A program made the translations under genes and the position numbers. A stretch of 64,000 nt of DNA from Whalleya microplaca (Eukaryota > Ascomycota > Sordariomycetes > Xylariales > Xylariaceae), in contig MU385729.1 of assembly GCA_022497155.1 (NCBI GenBank), positions 558,001 to 622,000 of the forward strand. The letters are read 5' to 3'. The notes below the pieces were generated by a model. The model ran no database searches, had not been told where the DNA came from, and saw only the letters and a program-made list of their open reading frames with translations. Positions 11,952 to 23,577 of the stretch are shown here, piece by piece. Numbering within the stretch: position 1 is the first letter of the stretch; every line of letters begins with the position of its first letter.

Positions 11952-14329
11952 ATGGTTTCCGCAGCAGTTGACTCAGTCCCGTACCCCCTCGATCCCCTGA
12001 ACCCCCAGGAGATCGAGTCGGCGATCAGCGTGGTCAAGAAGGCACATGGAGAGCTCTTCTTCAATGTCGTCTCGCTCCACGAGCCGCGTAAGGCGGAGAT
12101 GGTGAGATGGCTGGAGGATCCAACTGGTACCCCTCGGCCAGCGAGAATCGCAGATATTGTTGTAATTGCACCCGGTGGCAAGGTTTATGATGGACTGGTA
12201 GATCTTGCATCTGGCAAGATCACAAAATGGGAGCTTCTGGACGGGCTTCAACCTATTGTTAGTATCGACGGATCGCTCCCGTACGTCTAATGCTAAGAAT
12301 TGCGTCTAGATTACTATGGAAGAACTCGTGCTCGTTGAGCACGTCGTTCGGAAGGACCCTAAGGTCATTGAGCAGTGTGTTCTCAGTGGTGTCCCTAAAG
12401 AAGACATGCACAAGGTCTACTGCGATCCATGGACAATTGGTTATGATGAGCGACACGGCAACAAGATTCGACTTCAGCAAGCGCTGATGTACTACCGACC
12501 TCACGTGGACGACTGTCAATACGCATTTCCCCTGGACTTCTGCCCAATCTTTGATGCGGAGAAAAAGGAGATCATCGCTATTGATATTCCGAAAGTACGG
12601 CGACCCTTGAGTAAGGCAGCGCCAATCAACTACCACCCTGCTGCCATAGAAAAGGTGGGAGGATATAGAAATTACCTCAAGCCCATCAACATTACTCAAC
12701 CTGAAGGTGTATCGTTCACGATGAATGGACGAGAGATCGAGTGGCAAAACTGGAAGTTCCATATTGGGTTCAACTACCGCGAGGGAATCGTGCTTAATAA
12801 CATTACCTACAACGACAAAGGAACTGTCCGGCCGATATTCTACCGGTTATCTTTGGCGGAGATGGTGGTACCCTAGTAAGAATCCTGACCATGCTTCGTA
12901 GAAATGTACTAATAGCAACAGCGGAAACCCTGAGCACCCTCATCAGCGAAAGCACGCTTTTGATCTCGGAGAATACGGCGCTGGGTATATGACAAACAGT
13001 CTTACACTGGGCTGTGACTGTAAGGGGTCTATCCATTATCTAGACGCTGAATTCCCCACAAGGGCTGGTACTATTCGCACAATCAAAAATGCCATCTGCA
13101 TCCACGAGGAAGACAGTGGCATATTGTTCAAGCACAGTGATTTCCGGGATGAGTCCGTCATAGTCACTCGTGCTCGTAAGCTGGTTATTCAGCAAATCTT
13201 CACTGCTGCCAACTACGAATACGCCATCCAGGTGAGTTTTGTCAGCCATTCTAGATGAGCCCATGCTAACTGAGAACAGTGGATTTTCCATGTAAGAAAT
13301 ATAGTGTGACCCAAAACTATGACAGTATACTGACTTCAACTACAGCAAGATGGCACAATCCAGCCAGAGATCAAGCTTACCGGCATCCTGAACACGTACA
13401 CGATGGATCCGGATGAGGACACCCTTGGCTATGGCACCCAGGTCTACCCAGGTAAGTTGGTCAAAGCGCTCAATCTACCTCCTGAATTGCTTGACTGACC
13501 TATCTAAGGTGTCAACGCGCACAACCACCAACATCTGTTCTGCCTCCGTATAGATCCAAATGTTGATGGTCCAAACAACACGGTCTTCATGGCAGATGCC
13601 GTGCAATCCGACGCTCCAGTCGGAAGCCCAGAGAACTTTTACGGCAATGCGTTTTTCGCCAAGCGAACGAAACTGGACACTACCGGCAAAGCAGCTACAG
13701 ATTACAATGGTGCCACAAGCCGGACCTGGGACATCTGCAACACGAACAAACTTCACCCCTACAGCAAGAAGCCAGTCAGCTACAAGCTTGTGAGTCGAGA
13801 AGTACCAGGGCTGATGCCCAAGGAGGGCTCATTGGTCTGGAAGCGAGCTGGTTTCGCAAGACACGCCGTACACGTTACTAAGTGTAAGTTGGGCCAATTA
13901 TGCATCGCGATGCCGTGCAGTACTGACAGGTGATCAATAGACTACGATGACCAACTTTGGCCCGCTGGCCGACACGTGCCGCAGACATCCGGCGAGCCTT
14001 CCATCGGTTTACCGCAGTGGATTGGCGATGGCACCGAGTCAGTCGACGACACCGACGTCGTGCTATGGCACACGTTCGGTGTCACGCACATCCCGGCGCC
14101 GGAAGATTTCCCGGTCATGCCGGTTGAGCCCATTACGCTATTGCTCCGCCCACGGAACTTCTTCAGCAACAACCCGGTCATGGACGTGCCGCCTAGCTAT
14201 GCCGTCACCCCCAGCCAAGTGGCTGCCAATGGCGCCGGCGCGAGAGATGCGACGGACAAGATGAGCAAACTTGCGTTCAGCGACAGCTGCTGTGCCGCGA
14301 ATGGGTCCAATGGTGCTAACGGACACTAA
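11952..14329 (+). CDS. Copper-containing primary amine oxidase
   Basis: Seven exons: 11952-12257, 12310-12875, 12922-13231, 13280-13291, 13346-13451, 13509-13883 and 13941-14329, encoding 687 residues. The enzyme oxidises primary amines to aldehyde, ammonia and H2O2 using copper and topaquinone. Hallmarks are present: the catalytic-base Asp305 in FDLGEYG, the topaquinone motif NYEY with Tyr389 as precursor, the copper pair His440/His442 in HNHQH, and the third ligand His608 in THIPAPEDFPVMP. Exon 4 is only 12 nt and codes the four residues WIFH that continue the conserved block after NYEY. No signal peptide is visible, and the C-terminus (GANGH) is not a clear peroxisomal signal. Nothing beside it suggests a pathway. 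Probably used for amine nitrogen scavenging. Confidence 0.93.
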
Positions 14330-15432
14330 AGGGAAAAAAATGTTGTTGCTATTTGGAGATTGGCTTTTAACAGATTGGTGTTTTCACAGCTGAAAACATC
14401 CGAATCCACCTGAATACCCCCACCATAGAAGTTGCATGGTATCTGTATGTACCCAAATATTGCATACTATTACAGTTATCCAATTGACCTGGAATAGCCT
14501 AAGAACATGTAACAAACGTGCAACTGGTGACTTGAAAAGAATATAATCGTCAGTTGATTCAAAGGAATGCATGCTAAGAATTCCCCTGATTAGCTGCTTG
14601 CCTACTGTTCATTCTCGTCAACAATACTAAACTGCCTTTTGAGCTGGATAAAAGTGGAGATATATAAGGATTGTATATATCACACACTTACAGAAGGCAT
14701 TCACGTTACTCAAGGTGTATTACGTATTCCGCACTTCCGTATTCCGTATCGAACCTTGGAATTGTCGTTAAATCTAAGCAAAGGAGCCAAGCTTATGTGT
14801 GCGCGTTGAGCTAACGGAGCGGCACAGCTAACAGCTAACACGTGCTGATCCCTGACCTAAATGGAGCCCTGTGGACCTAGCTAATACCCCTGGAGCCCTA
14901 AAGCTGCGACAATCTACGTTGTTCGTACATATATTACGTGGTAGCTGATAGGCTACGTAATTGTTAATAAATAATACTTGGAATAGATGAAAAGTCTTGT
15001 TAAAAAATACGCCTAATAATGGATGTGGCAGGGGCAAGCAGATGGCACTAAGACTAGGTCTGAAAGATGTCGTAATCAATACCTGATTAGTATATGACTC
15101 AATAAGAGCTGGAATATTGCAGAGCTGCTTTCTAGTGTACACTGTTCCAGTGTCACATATAATTTCTAACTATACCACATCGAATATAATCAGAGTGATC
15201 TATTTGTACAATCTATGGGCTATATGAACCTTTTCCGACCTCACCGCCCTTACACAGTAATCAATCTTCCCATCATTTGTTGTAAAAGAACGTCCAAATA
15301 GTCTATTTTTATCACCATAACCTAATTTCCCGCGCCGTCCAGATGCATGTAGATCCCCCATGATGAACGCCGCACTAAATAACCTAGTCCAAGCAAGGAT
15401 CCCATATATGCTAACATAAGTTAATACAGTGT
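14330..15432. other. Convergent intergenic region
   Basis: AT-rich, with a short direct repeat CGTATTCCG near 14723-14750. No coding signal on either strand. It presumably contains the 3' UTRs of the amine oxidase and of the minus-strand gene to the right. Confidence 0.5.
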
Positions 15433-16245
15433 TTAGAGCAGGTTAAAATGCCCTCTTTTGATGGTGCGATAAAGATCCGCTCTAAAACGTTCGAACGGTA
15501 ACATGAGCATGCCGTAATCGCTACCCTCGTTGAAGCCGACGATATGGCCTAGAAGCATGGGCCTATCCGATGCAATTGACCTTCGCACCCAGATACCGCA
15601 GTCCTCGGGAGAAACGGGGTAGCTTGCCGTGTTGACCACGAGTCCCTGGTGTCTCTTCCGAGAACCTCGAGATTCGACACAGAAATTCTTTTGTGCAGCC
15701 ACGACTCCCGTGACTTCTTCACCGTGGGCGTTGGTGAACTCGACGAAATCCATGACCTGGGGCGTGTCGACGAATGTCTCGAGTTCGTCGATGGGAATCG
15801 CCTCCTGGGCTACCGCGTCTTCTTCGCCCATGTACATCCTAGGGTCTATTCGAATGAGCCCATATCCGTAGTCTCTCGATAGGTGCACTAGAGTGCCCAT
15901 GACACCCATCATTTCCAACTGAGTATGCTGGGCGTAGTAGATAGTCTTAGACGACTGCTGACAGCGCGAGTGCGAGCCGCTGCTGCTTTGTCTGCATGAG
16001 GCCCAGCCGAGAATAGAAATGTCCTCGACTGTCAGCATGTAGAGTGTGCTTCCATCCAGCACGAGACCACCACCAGTCACGAAATGTCTCTCGTTGTGAG
16101 CCCGTCCATGGATATAGAGAGCTTGTGGCGGTCGCCAATGCTCATGGCTCGCTGCTAAAAGCGCCGAGTTAAGGAGATAGACGTCCATCGTGGGAGTGTG
16201 AAAAGATGAGGAGCGAAGCTGATTTTCTAACGGTCGTTCCTTCAT
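15433..16245 (-). CDS. Hypothetical protein, degenerate chymotrypsin-like C-terminus
   Basis: A single exon of 270 residues. A second Met at residue 20 (start 16188, MDVYLLNS) is an equally good start. I do not recognise a characterised family. The C-terminal third has the shape of the last block of trypsin-fold proteins seen in many fungal hypotheticals. There a GDSGSWV nucleophile motif is followed by a short strand and GHIVAG. Here the matching residues read EDCGIWV and GHIVGF, so the expected nucleophile Ser is Cys. I see no clear matching His and Asp. It could be an inactive relative, or the likeness could be fortuitous. No signal peptide or membrane segment. Confidence 0.55.
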   Translation of the reverse strand: MKERPLENQLRSSSFHTPTMDVYLLNSALLAASHEHWRPPQALYIHGRAHNERHFVTGGGLVLDGSTLYMLTVEDISILGWASCRQSSSGSHSRCQQSSKTIYYAQHTQLEMMGVMGTLVHLSRDYGYGLIRIDPRMYMGEEDAVAQEAIPIDELETFVDTPQVMDFVEFTNAHGEEVTGVVAAQKNFCVESRGSRKRHQGLVVNTASYPVSPEDCGIWVRRSIASDRPMLLGHIVGFNEGSDYGMLMLPFERFRADLYRTIKRGHFNLL

Positions 16246-18007
16246 ATTGATTACGAAGACACCTTCTCAAATTTATATGAAATCATCATGATATAGGCTT
16301 ATCTACGGCTTGGAGTTGGTTCGACTGGTACACATGGCTGTGGTCATTCCTGTTTGGGGGTTACTTCCGAAATAGGTAATTGGTCTGAGCGTTTCATGGT
16401 GATAGAGGCTAAAAGTCCAAGGATCTGGTTTTAGAGGCTGGAAGCTTAGTTTTGTTCTTCAGCCTCATTTACAATCCTGTAAGGCAGAACAGTCTGCTTT
16501 AAAGCTCTGGAAAGTGGGCATGTGACGATCTTGATAGCCAGCCCTAACTCCGTAGCGGAGAAGGAAATGGTGGCAATGACTACAAAACTATGTAATATAG
16601 ACTGTGAGGTCTTATACCTCTAGGCTATTAATCTTACTTGCCGGTTTGATTGCCATTTTGCTGACACATAGACTCAAGCACGAATCGGATAGGTCGGGGA
16701 ATTCGAATGGATGTCTTTAAATCGTCGCACTGCCGCATAGCTTAGAGCATGTGCTCCTTTATTCCGCTTCTGAGTAACGCCGGATGTGTGCGGAATGTAT
16801 TGAATAGAAACCGCCATTTGTCGATTCTGTAGGAATCATTCTAGCTCCGCCTTTTAAACTCCGAGAACTGGGATCTTTGATTGGCAGTTCACTCTTTAAT
16901 TAGCAACGTATCATGACTCTATCAATCCGAACATATCAGTTCCTAGACAAGAAGAGTTCAGCCACTGAATGAGGATGATACTTCTTTTGGGTCATATGCT
17001 TAATATAAGAGGAATATCTGTGTATATCGTTAACCGTCTCCTTACCGAAGGAGGTCACCATCCCTGACGCACAGGCAAAACATTGCCCTGATACTATTAT
17101 CATCTATTTTCGTCACTGAGTAGGGAAGCGAAGATGATCTACTATCTATATAACCATATATATATGTATAACTTAAGATGAGTTATTGGTAACAAGGACA
17201 CCCTTCCCCGTTCGCTCCTTAAGAGACAATAGGGAGTCAATCGCTCATACTTGGTGGCCTTCAGGTAACTTATATAAAAGGTATTTTAACATTCCGACGG
17301 GATCTCTGTAATGTTTCAGCCGAATCAGATACTTTTTCTTTATATATTCATAGCCAATTTACGTGTATCGATTGATATTACTCCCTAAACTGCCAGATAT
17401 CCTCGATCCAACCATTTCAACTGAGCTTGGCAAATTGATTGCTTCGGCTCTTTTTGTGCGTGTGGAAAAGGGGTGGTTAGTGTTTGACAACCTTGCACCC
17501 CACATAGGTATACTTTGGATGCGGCGTAGATATCTAATAGCTTAAGCCCCTTTGGAAGTATAGTACACTCGCCTTATATCGTCAATAAGCTTGTAGCTAA
17601 TTGTAATATCCACCAAGCTCTAGTCCAACAGCAAGGTTGTAGACAAATGGGCTCTGGTCTAGTTTCACGATAAGATGAATAATCATTTCTTAATTTGTCG
17701 CGAGCTGCCTTTCAGATGGCCCTTATGATTTAGCTATATGTATGGACTTGAATGTTTGAGAATGATTTAAGCCTAGTCTTGTGTCATACGAAGTTTATAA
17801 CGAACTATTTCTTGATAACTTATGCGACGCGACGCCATCATGCTGGCTGGGTATTCCTTGCGAAAAGTCATCTCCGCTCGAGACAATGAACTCTGTCGTA
17901 CGCACTATAGTGTCTAGGGGTTAGTGATGTCTAAATAGAAAGTGCTTCGAGAGTGTTTCCAGTCGCAAGAACTATCTAGCATCGACTTCTTATAAACTTG
18001 AAGAGGA
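16246..18007. other. AT-rich intergenic region
   Basis: 1.76 kb with no supported gene. A 60-codon frame at 17363-17545 has no recognisable motif and is probably chance. Runs of TATATA and many in-frame stops suggest old, decayed sequence, but I can identify no element. Confidence 0.45.
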
Positions 18008-19322
18008 CTACTCTGATGTACCAAGGAAAATACTGATAACGATCAAATGTGGATTATACGTACTAATACCCGTGCCAGTGAGTACTTCTTCGTCCGAATC
18101 CCGTGCCGACGATCGAATTTCCGTGCGTATCTTTCGACCACTAATATCATCCAGCACAATAGAGTCCCTGTGAGTCGGCGTGTCGTTGGTCTTCACCCAA
18201 CCCTGTTGTCTGTGTCCCGTACCGCCGTATTTGTGTTGGACGTAATAAGAGCGGTCGTTCGTCGATTTGTGCGGAATCCAGCGGCGAATAAGTGGCCAAA
18301 GAGCGGGAACTGATGCCGTTAGAATGGCCAAATTACACTCAATGGACGAAACGCAGAAACCAAGCGAGAAGTTCGCGTCTGGGTTTTTGTCGGTGTAATT
18401 CCGCGCGAAAAAGTAAAGGCGTATGATGCTAACGATTGTAACACTGTTCGGAAGTCGCGTCAATACGTTGCCCTCGTCAGATATTGCGACCAGAGCGATC
18501 ACAAATGTATATCTAGTGGACCTTATTACTCACAGAGTGCCGAGCATGAATACTGCTATCAAGCCAATTTTCCTTCGCTTATTCATTTTTAACCCAAGAA
18601 AAATATAGAACGGCAAGGCAACGGCGATGAGGTCGGTCAGAATCGTCAAGCAGGCAGTTGAGATACCAAAGTCGAACTGTTTGATGCAATGCCCCTCGGC
18701 CAGTAGGTTCCAATTCTTCTCGATAGGGATACATTGGAAAAGAACTGTAAAAAACACCGCCACCATAAGAGCTGTGTTGAAGACGATAGTACCCCACACA
18801 ACATGTCGAATGAAGCTCTTGATTCCAGAGAAACGGAGTAAGAATATCAATACCGACTGCTTTACAAGGGCTAATATTGGGTTGTAGACAGCCCCAACAA
18901 CATAAATCCATATCAATCCCTTGGTCGCATCGAAAGTCTCGAGAGGAATATCGTAGTAGTGAATCCCAATATAAAGTGCCTTGATACCTATATGTGTATC
19001 AGTACCATCAGACTGTATTTCGTCTTATATACATACATATAATCGAGCCTACTGCCAGAGCAAGGCTCAAGACCATTGCCATACAAATGAATGCATCGTC
19101 TACCCGATCGTCAGCATTCATGCGTATTTTCTTAATGATGGTGTATAGCTATAACGTACCCCAGCCAAAACTTCTTGTTTCAACTCTTATATATATTCTT
19201 GTGATGGTGATAAGTAGTGCGAATGCAGGACAAACAACTTCTATGGCAATTCCCAAGTTTTGAAGCCAACTTGTGGGGTCGGGGTTTACCGATGCTGTGG
19301 AAGTCTGAGCGTCCCCAGACAT
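18008..19322 (-). CDS. Pth11-like / rhodopsin-domain integral membrane protein
   Basis: Four exons: 19322-19160, 19099-19037, 18987-18534 and 18443-18008, encoding 371 residues with all phases consistent. The protein has about seven membrane segments and the hallmarks of the fungal rhodopsin-like family that includes Pth11-type receptors and the satratoxin-cluster SC1 proteins. These are FGWDDAF after the first helix, KGLIWIYV, a conserved NPILALVKQSVLIFLLR helix, and LVTIVSIIRLYFF created by splicing exon 3 to exon 4. The conserved SLGFCVSSIECNLAILTASVPALWPL block follows. There is no CFEM domain. The C-terminal ~90 residues are polar and cytoplasmic. Plasma-membrane sensing or trafficking is likely from the family, but the ligand is unknown. 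Confidence 0.85.
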
Positions 19323-20880
19323 CGTGACTGATCACTGGGGTGTCCGTGTCCAGATAAACTCAAGATAGACCCCTGGGCTGTTCGACTGAAAAAGTTTAGA
19401 TCGTCGTGTCGAAGCACGGCGGAGGAGATTTTTCATATATGTACTCATCATACCATATGTATATGTTTTGCTTTCACGATCATGATCACGATAGATCTAG
19501 ACAGTCCAGTACCGATCTGCAACAGTATTCATGCAACCTAATTCTCCGCGCATTATATATTATGTGCATACAGTACATTCATCTATATCCCGGAACGCCC
19601 CTTGACTACCTACCTAATACTGTTATGATGGCTTAGGATATAAAGGCATTGAAATACCTGCGAACTAGGGTGGACGGACTAGTGAAACGTGCATACTTGA
19701 CTAAAAACAGAAGTTGGCCACAAAATGCGTGGCAGACACGTATCAAGGCTGAATGCATTGCGAAGGGATGCTGATCGGAGACTAGAACTCTAGAGTATAA
19801 AGACCCGATGGAGGTGATGTTTAAAAAGGAGAATCTTCGGTTGAGCTCGAGCTCATATCCATGCCTTTTAGTTGTTACCATCTTAACGAGGATTTGACGA
19901 CCGAGGGCAGCCCTTTTGCAGACTACTAGACGTTAGTACGGTGGCATCAGTCGCGTCTTTCACTTACTTTTGCGTCTTATACAGCGGCCGACTCCCCTCT
20001 CTATGGTAGGTGGTATTAATGCGCGAACTAATTTCTCCACTATATTAATGGTTATGCAGGGGGCATTACTACTTGCAGTACCTAGTCCCCCATATGAGAA
20101 TTATGGATACATAGTGGTAGTAAAGTGCTTGTCGTTGTTTGACTCGGCGAGATCGGATCATCTATCTCTTACAGGACGCACTATGTACTTCGCCCCATGT
20201 GCCATGTTCTAGCATATTCATCTGCATGACTACCGAATCGGATAAGGGTCCCCTCTCATTCACCTCATCGTCGGGACTTAGTTCCATTTCGGCCGAGACT
20301 GGGCAGGGAACTTGCACATTTCTACACGATCTATGCCGCTTTTGTTCACTCCGTCCCCCGTTCCGCATAATAATCCCGACTGCACATCAGAGAAGCCCTG
20401 GGCGATTTACGAATAACAACAATTGACAATTCCAGTCTAGATTGAAGCTAGTGGCCCCTGGATTTAAACATGGAGAGTCTGAACTCAGGATGGAATGCTA
20501 GACGGGGATTACTAACTCACCATATCTCTATTTGCCTAGGCTTTCCTCGCACAACAACATATTATTCAGGGAACTGTACTATGAATAGTTGAAGGGTAGC
20601 GCCATCTCTCCCTGTAATGATATGAAATATCACCAGGTCCTGTCGAATTATCCACTTAAGTATTTAAGAACAAGCAAGTCTGATTTGGGTAAACCACGTG
20701 GCTGAGCAAGGTACACCAATGAAGGGGTTGTCATATAAAGGCATTGTACGGATCGACAATTCGTCGTAAGCCTGATTTCTCGGCCGCTTTAATCGCCTAA
20801 CCTACATATGCGTAGAGCTATCAATTCGGCTACTGGCTCCTGCATTTTCAATTCGCCAGAGAATTTGACATCTGATCGCC
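19323..20880. other. Divergent promoter region
   Basis: This lies between the divergently transcribed Pth11-like gene and the FAD oxidase gene. No reading frame with coding character. The last 200 bases before 20881 contain a plausible promoter and leader. No shared regulatory motif was obvious. Confidence 0.5.
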
Positions 20881-23028
20881 ATGCTGGTTTTCGGGCTCTG
20901 CGCGACTCTCTCGCTAATCACCGTGGCGCTCACACAGACAATCCAGAATGGCATCCGTGAGACACCCTTCCACAGCTCGTTTACCGTTGTGGCTTGCTGA
21001 CCCTTGTACCCACATAGCGGTCGATCAAGAGAATGTCGCGCCAGCTGTTGATGAGGTAGCTAGTAATGCGGCATTATCCACCATCGACTATTTTTCGTTC
21101 GAGCAAAGTCAACTCACGACCAATGTAATCACCAACTTAACAAATTATAATCTTAGCGACGTAGCTCTGTTCGACTTTGATGATGCCGATGAGGCTCTGC
21201 GGAAACGGGGCGGCCGTGCTTGCAAAATCTACCCGGGGGATACTTTCTGGCCGTCTGATAGCATTTGGCGTCTCTTTGATATTCTATTAGGAGGTGCTCT
21301 GATCAAGGGTGTTCCACCTGCAGCGCCATGTTACCAAGACTGGCCCGAGTTCGACCAAGACAAGTGTGCCTCCATTACCGCTCAGTGGATGACGCCCCAG
21401 TATCAGTAGGTTATCTCTTTACTTCCACCAATCCCGGTTACTTATATGCCCTAGAATGTCTGAGCCCTTAGGCATCGACTATCCGATATTTGAGGGGGTA
21501 AGCTGTCTGCCGCCCACTCTTACCCGGACAGGTGCCAATTGCACGCTTGGCGGCATGCCATCATATGTTGTCAAAGCGACCAATGTGGCACAGATTCAGC
21601 TTACGGTTAACTTTGCTCGGAATCTTAATCTACGGCTAAATGTCAAGAACAAAGGTCATGACTTTAACGCTAAATCCACCAGTGGCGGATCACTTTCCGT
21701 CTGGACACATGCCCTCCAAAATATCCAATATCTTGGCTCCACTTACTCGCATGCTCCTTCGGGTTATCAAGGCCCAGCCTTCAAAATCGGATCTGGTGTT
21801 CAGGCTTTAAAACTTTACGAGGCTGCAGATGAGCTCGGTTACCATGTCGTCGGCGGAATTGCTAGGGTGAGTCACTCTCTTGGTATCGTCAGCCATGATA
21901 GTATATTCTAATATGATCGCGTATTAGACCGTAGGTATTGGTGGCGGCTACATTGCTGGCGGAGGGCACTCACCATTGTCGTCTATGTATGGCATGGCGG
22001 CCGATCAAGTTTTATCCATGGAAGTAGTCTTACCAAATGGCCGCTTTGTGTCTGTTGACCAGAACAGCTTTCCCGACCTATTCTTCGCTCTCCGTGGCGG
22101 CGGCGGTAGCACATGGGGAATTGTCACTTCGCTTGTTATTCGGGCCTACCCGAAGACCCCTGTTACGACTCTTACTTATAGATTTGGCACCGGAAGTCAA
22201 GTTTCCCAAGAGACATTCTGGAAAGGTATGGACGTCATATTCGCAAAATTTCCCGAATATACCGACGCTGGAATGTATAGTTACTGGTCTATTGCGTGTA
22301 CCAACGTCACCGAATGCTCCTTTTCTATGGCACCGCAATGGGGCAACGATATGGATGCAGCCGCGTTAAAGAACCTCTCCACCCCTCTATTCAATGAACT
22401 CACAGATCTAGGCATCCCAGTCGATGGTATAAACTACACCGAATATAGTGGAGTAGTGAGTGCGGTGACCGGTACCTGGGCTGCCGAGACGGAGCAGGTT
22501 GGCGTCTGGAGCTATCACACCGGATCCAGACTTTTCCCGCGGTCTAATTGGGAGGATGCGGCCAGCCTTGCTACTCAGACGGCGGCTCTCCGCCAGAGCG
22601 TTGAAGCAGCGGGAATGATGCTCGGATACAGTATTAAGTCGGCGGTCAACCCTTCAGTCAACCAGACCAATGCTGTAAACCCCGCATGGAGGAATACGCT
22701 ATTACATGCTCTTCTCGGGGCAGTTTGGGGTGCAGAAGCTACACCAGAGGAGATCGCAAATGCCAGCAAGGGCCTTGTCGAATTGATGCAGCCTTGGCGA
22801 GACGCATCACCCGGTGCTGGCGCCTACCTCAATGAAGCCGACATCAATGAACCGGATTGGCAGCAAGCCTTCTACGGATCTAATTATGCATACCTTTACC
22901 AGCTAAAACAGAAGTATGACCCATGGGGGTTACTCTACGCACCTACTGCAGTCGGGTCTGAAGATTGGTACATCACTGATCAAATCGACTACTATCCCAC
23001 GCAGAACGGACGTCTGTGTCCCAAGTAA
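20881..23028 (+). CDS. Secreted FAD-linked oxidoreductase (BBE/PCMH type)
   Basis: Four exons: 20881-20956, 21018-21405, 21455-21866 and 21928-23028, encoding 658 residues. Exon 1 supplies a hydrophobic signal peptide (MLVFGLCATLSLITVAL). A PCMH-type FAD-binding domain follows, with the flavin-attachment His223 in KNKGHDF and the GGGHSPLSSMYG loop. A berberine-bridge-type C-terminus ends in YDPWGLLYAPTAVGSEDW. Such enzymes oxidise alcohols, amines or sugars with O2, often in natural-product pathways. The second covalent flavin site is missing: the usual GGxCxTVG reads GGIARTVG (Ala291 for Cys), so FAD would be held by His only. It is convergent with the MFS transporter gene to its right, a pairing common in small accessory clusters. 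Substrate unknown. Confidence 0.9.
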
Positions 23029-23577
23029 TGGTGCATGAACACATATAAAGCGTTTATAATATTGTAATGTTTAGATTAGGCTAGAATATGTAAATTTTAA
23101 AATTCAATACTGTATTATAACTTCACATGCCGGACCTTGGACCGCAGAGAAAGTTGGATACGTGAAGGTCGCTAGTGTAGCTAACAGTATTTCCAAGTCC
23201 AATATTGCCAAAATACTACATAATGATGAACCGACTGATACTGGAAGTATTCTCAATAAAGGGGTATTGCTACAACGTAAATATTAGAGGTCTGAGCTGG
23301 GAATGCTGTTGATTTGTATGCATTTTGTCGTATTGTAACAGTAATATTTGAAGGGGTGATCAGTAACATTAGACAATTCACCATTATATAGCTTATCAAT
23401 ATAGCTAGTGTTGATTCAGATGTAGTTTAGGCTGTCACCTACGACTTGCTGCTGGGAATATGACCCTTGCCGCCTCAGTTCTATGGCTGGTGATTTTCAT
23501 TAGATATATGATGATGGTAGTAGAGACAGAAGCCTCGCAGGACCACCATCTCGCTCTTTACATCGCAAAGAGGACTC
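23029..23577. other. Convergent intergenic region
   Basis: 3' ends of the FAD oxidase and MFS genes. AT-rich, no coding signal. Confidence 0.5.

Noticed and set aside
18500..18533. 21-nt intron between exons 3 and 4 of the Pth11-like gene
   Set aside because: Too short to splice. A 90-nt intron ending at 18444 restores the conserved LVTIVSIIRLYFF block in phase.
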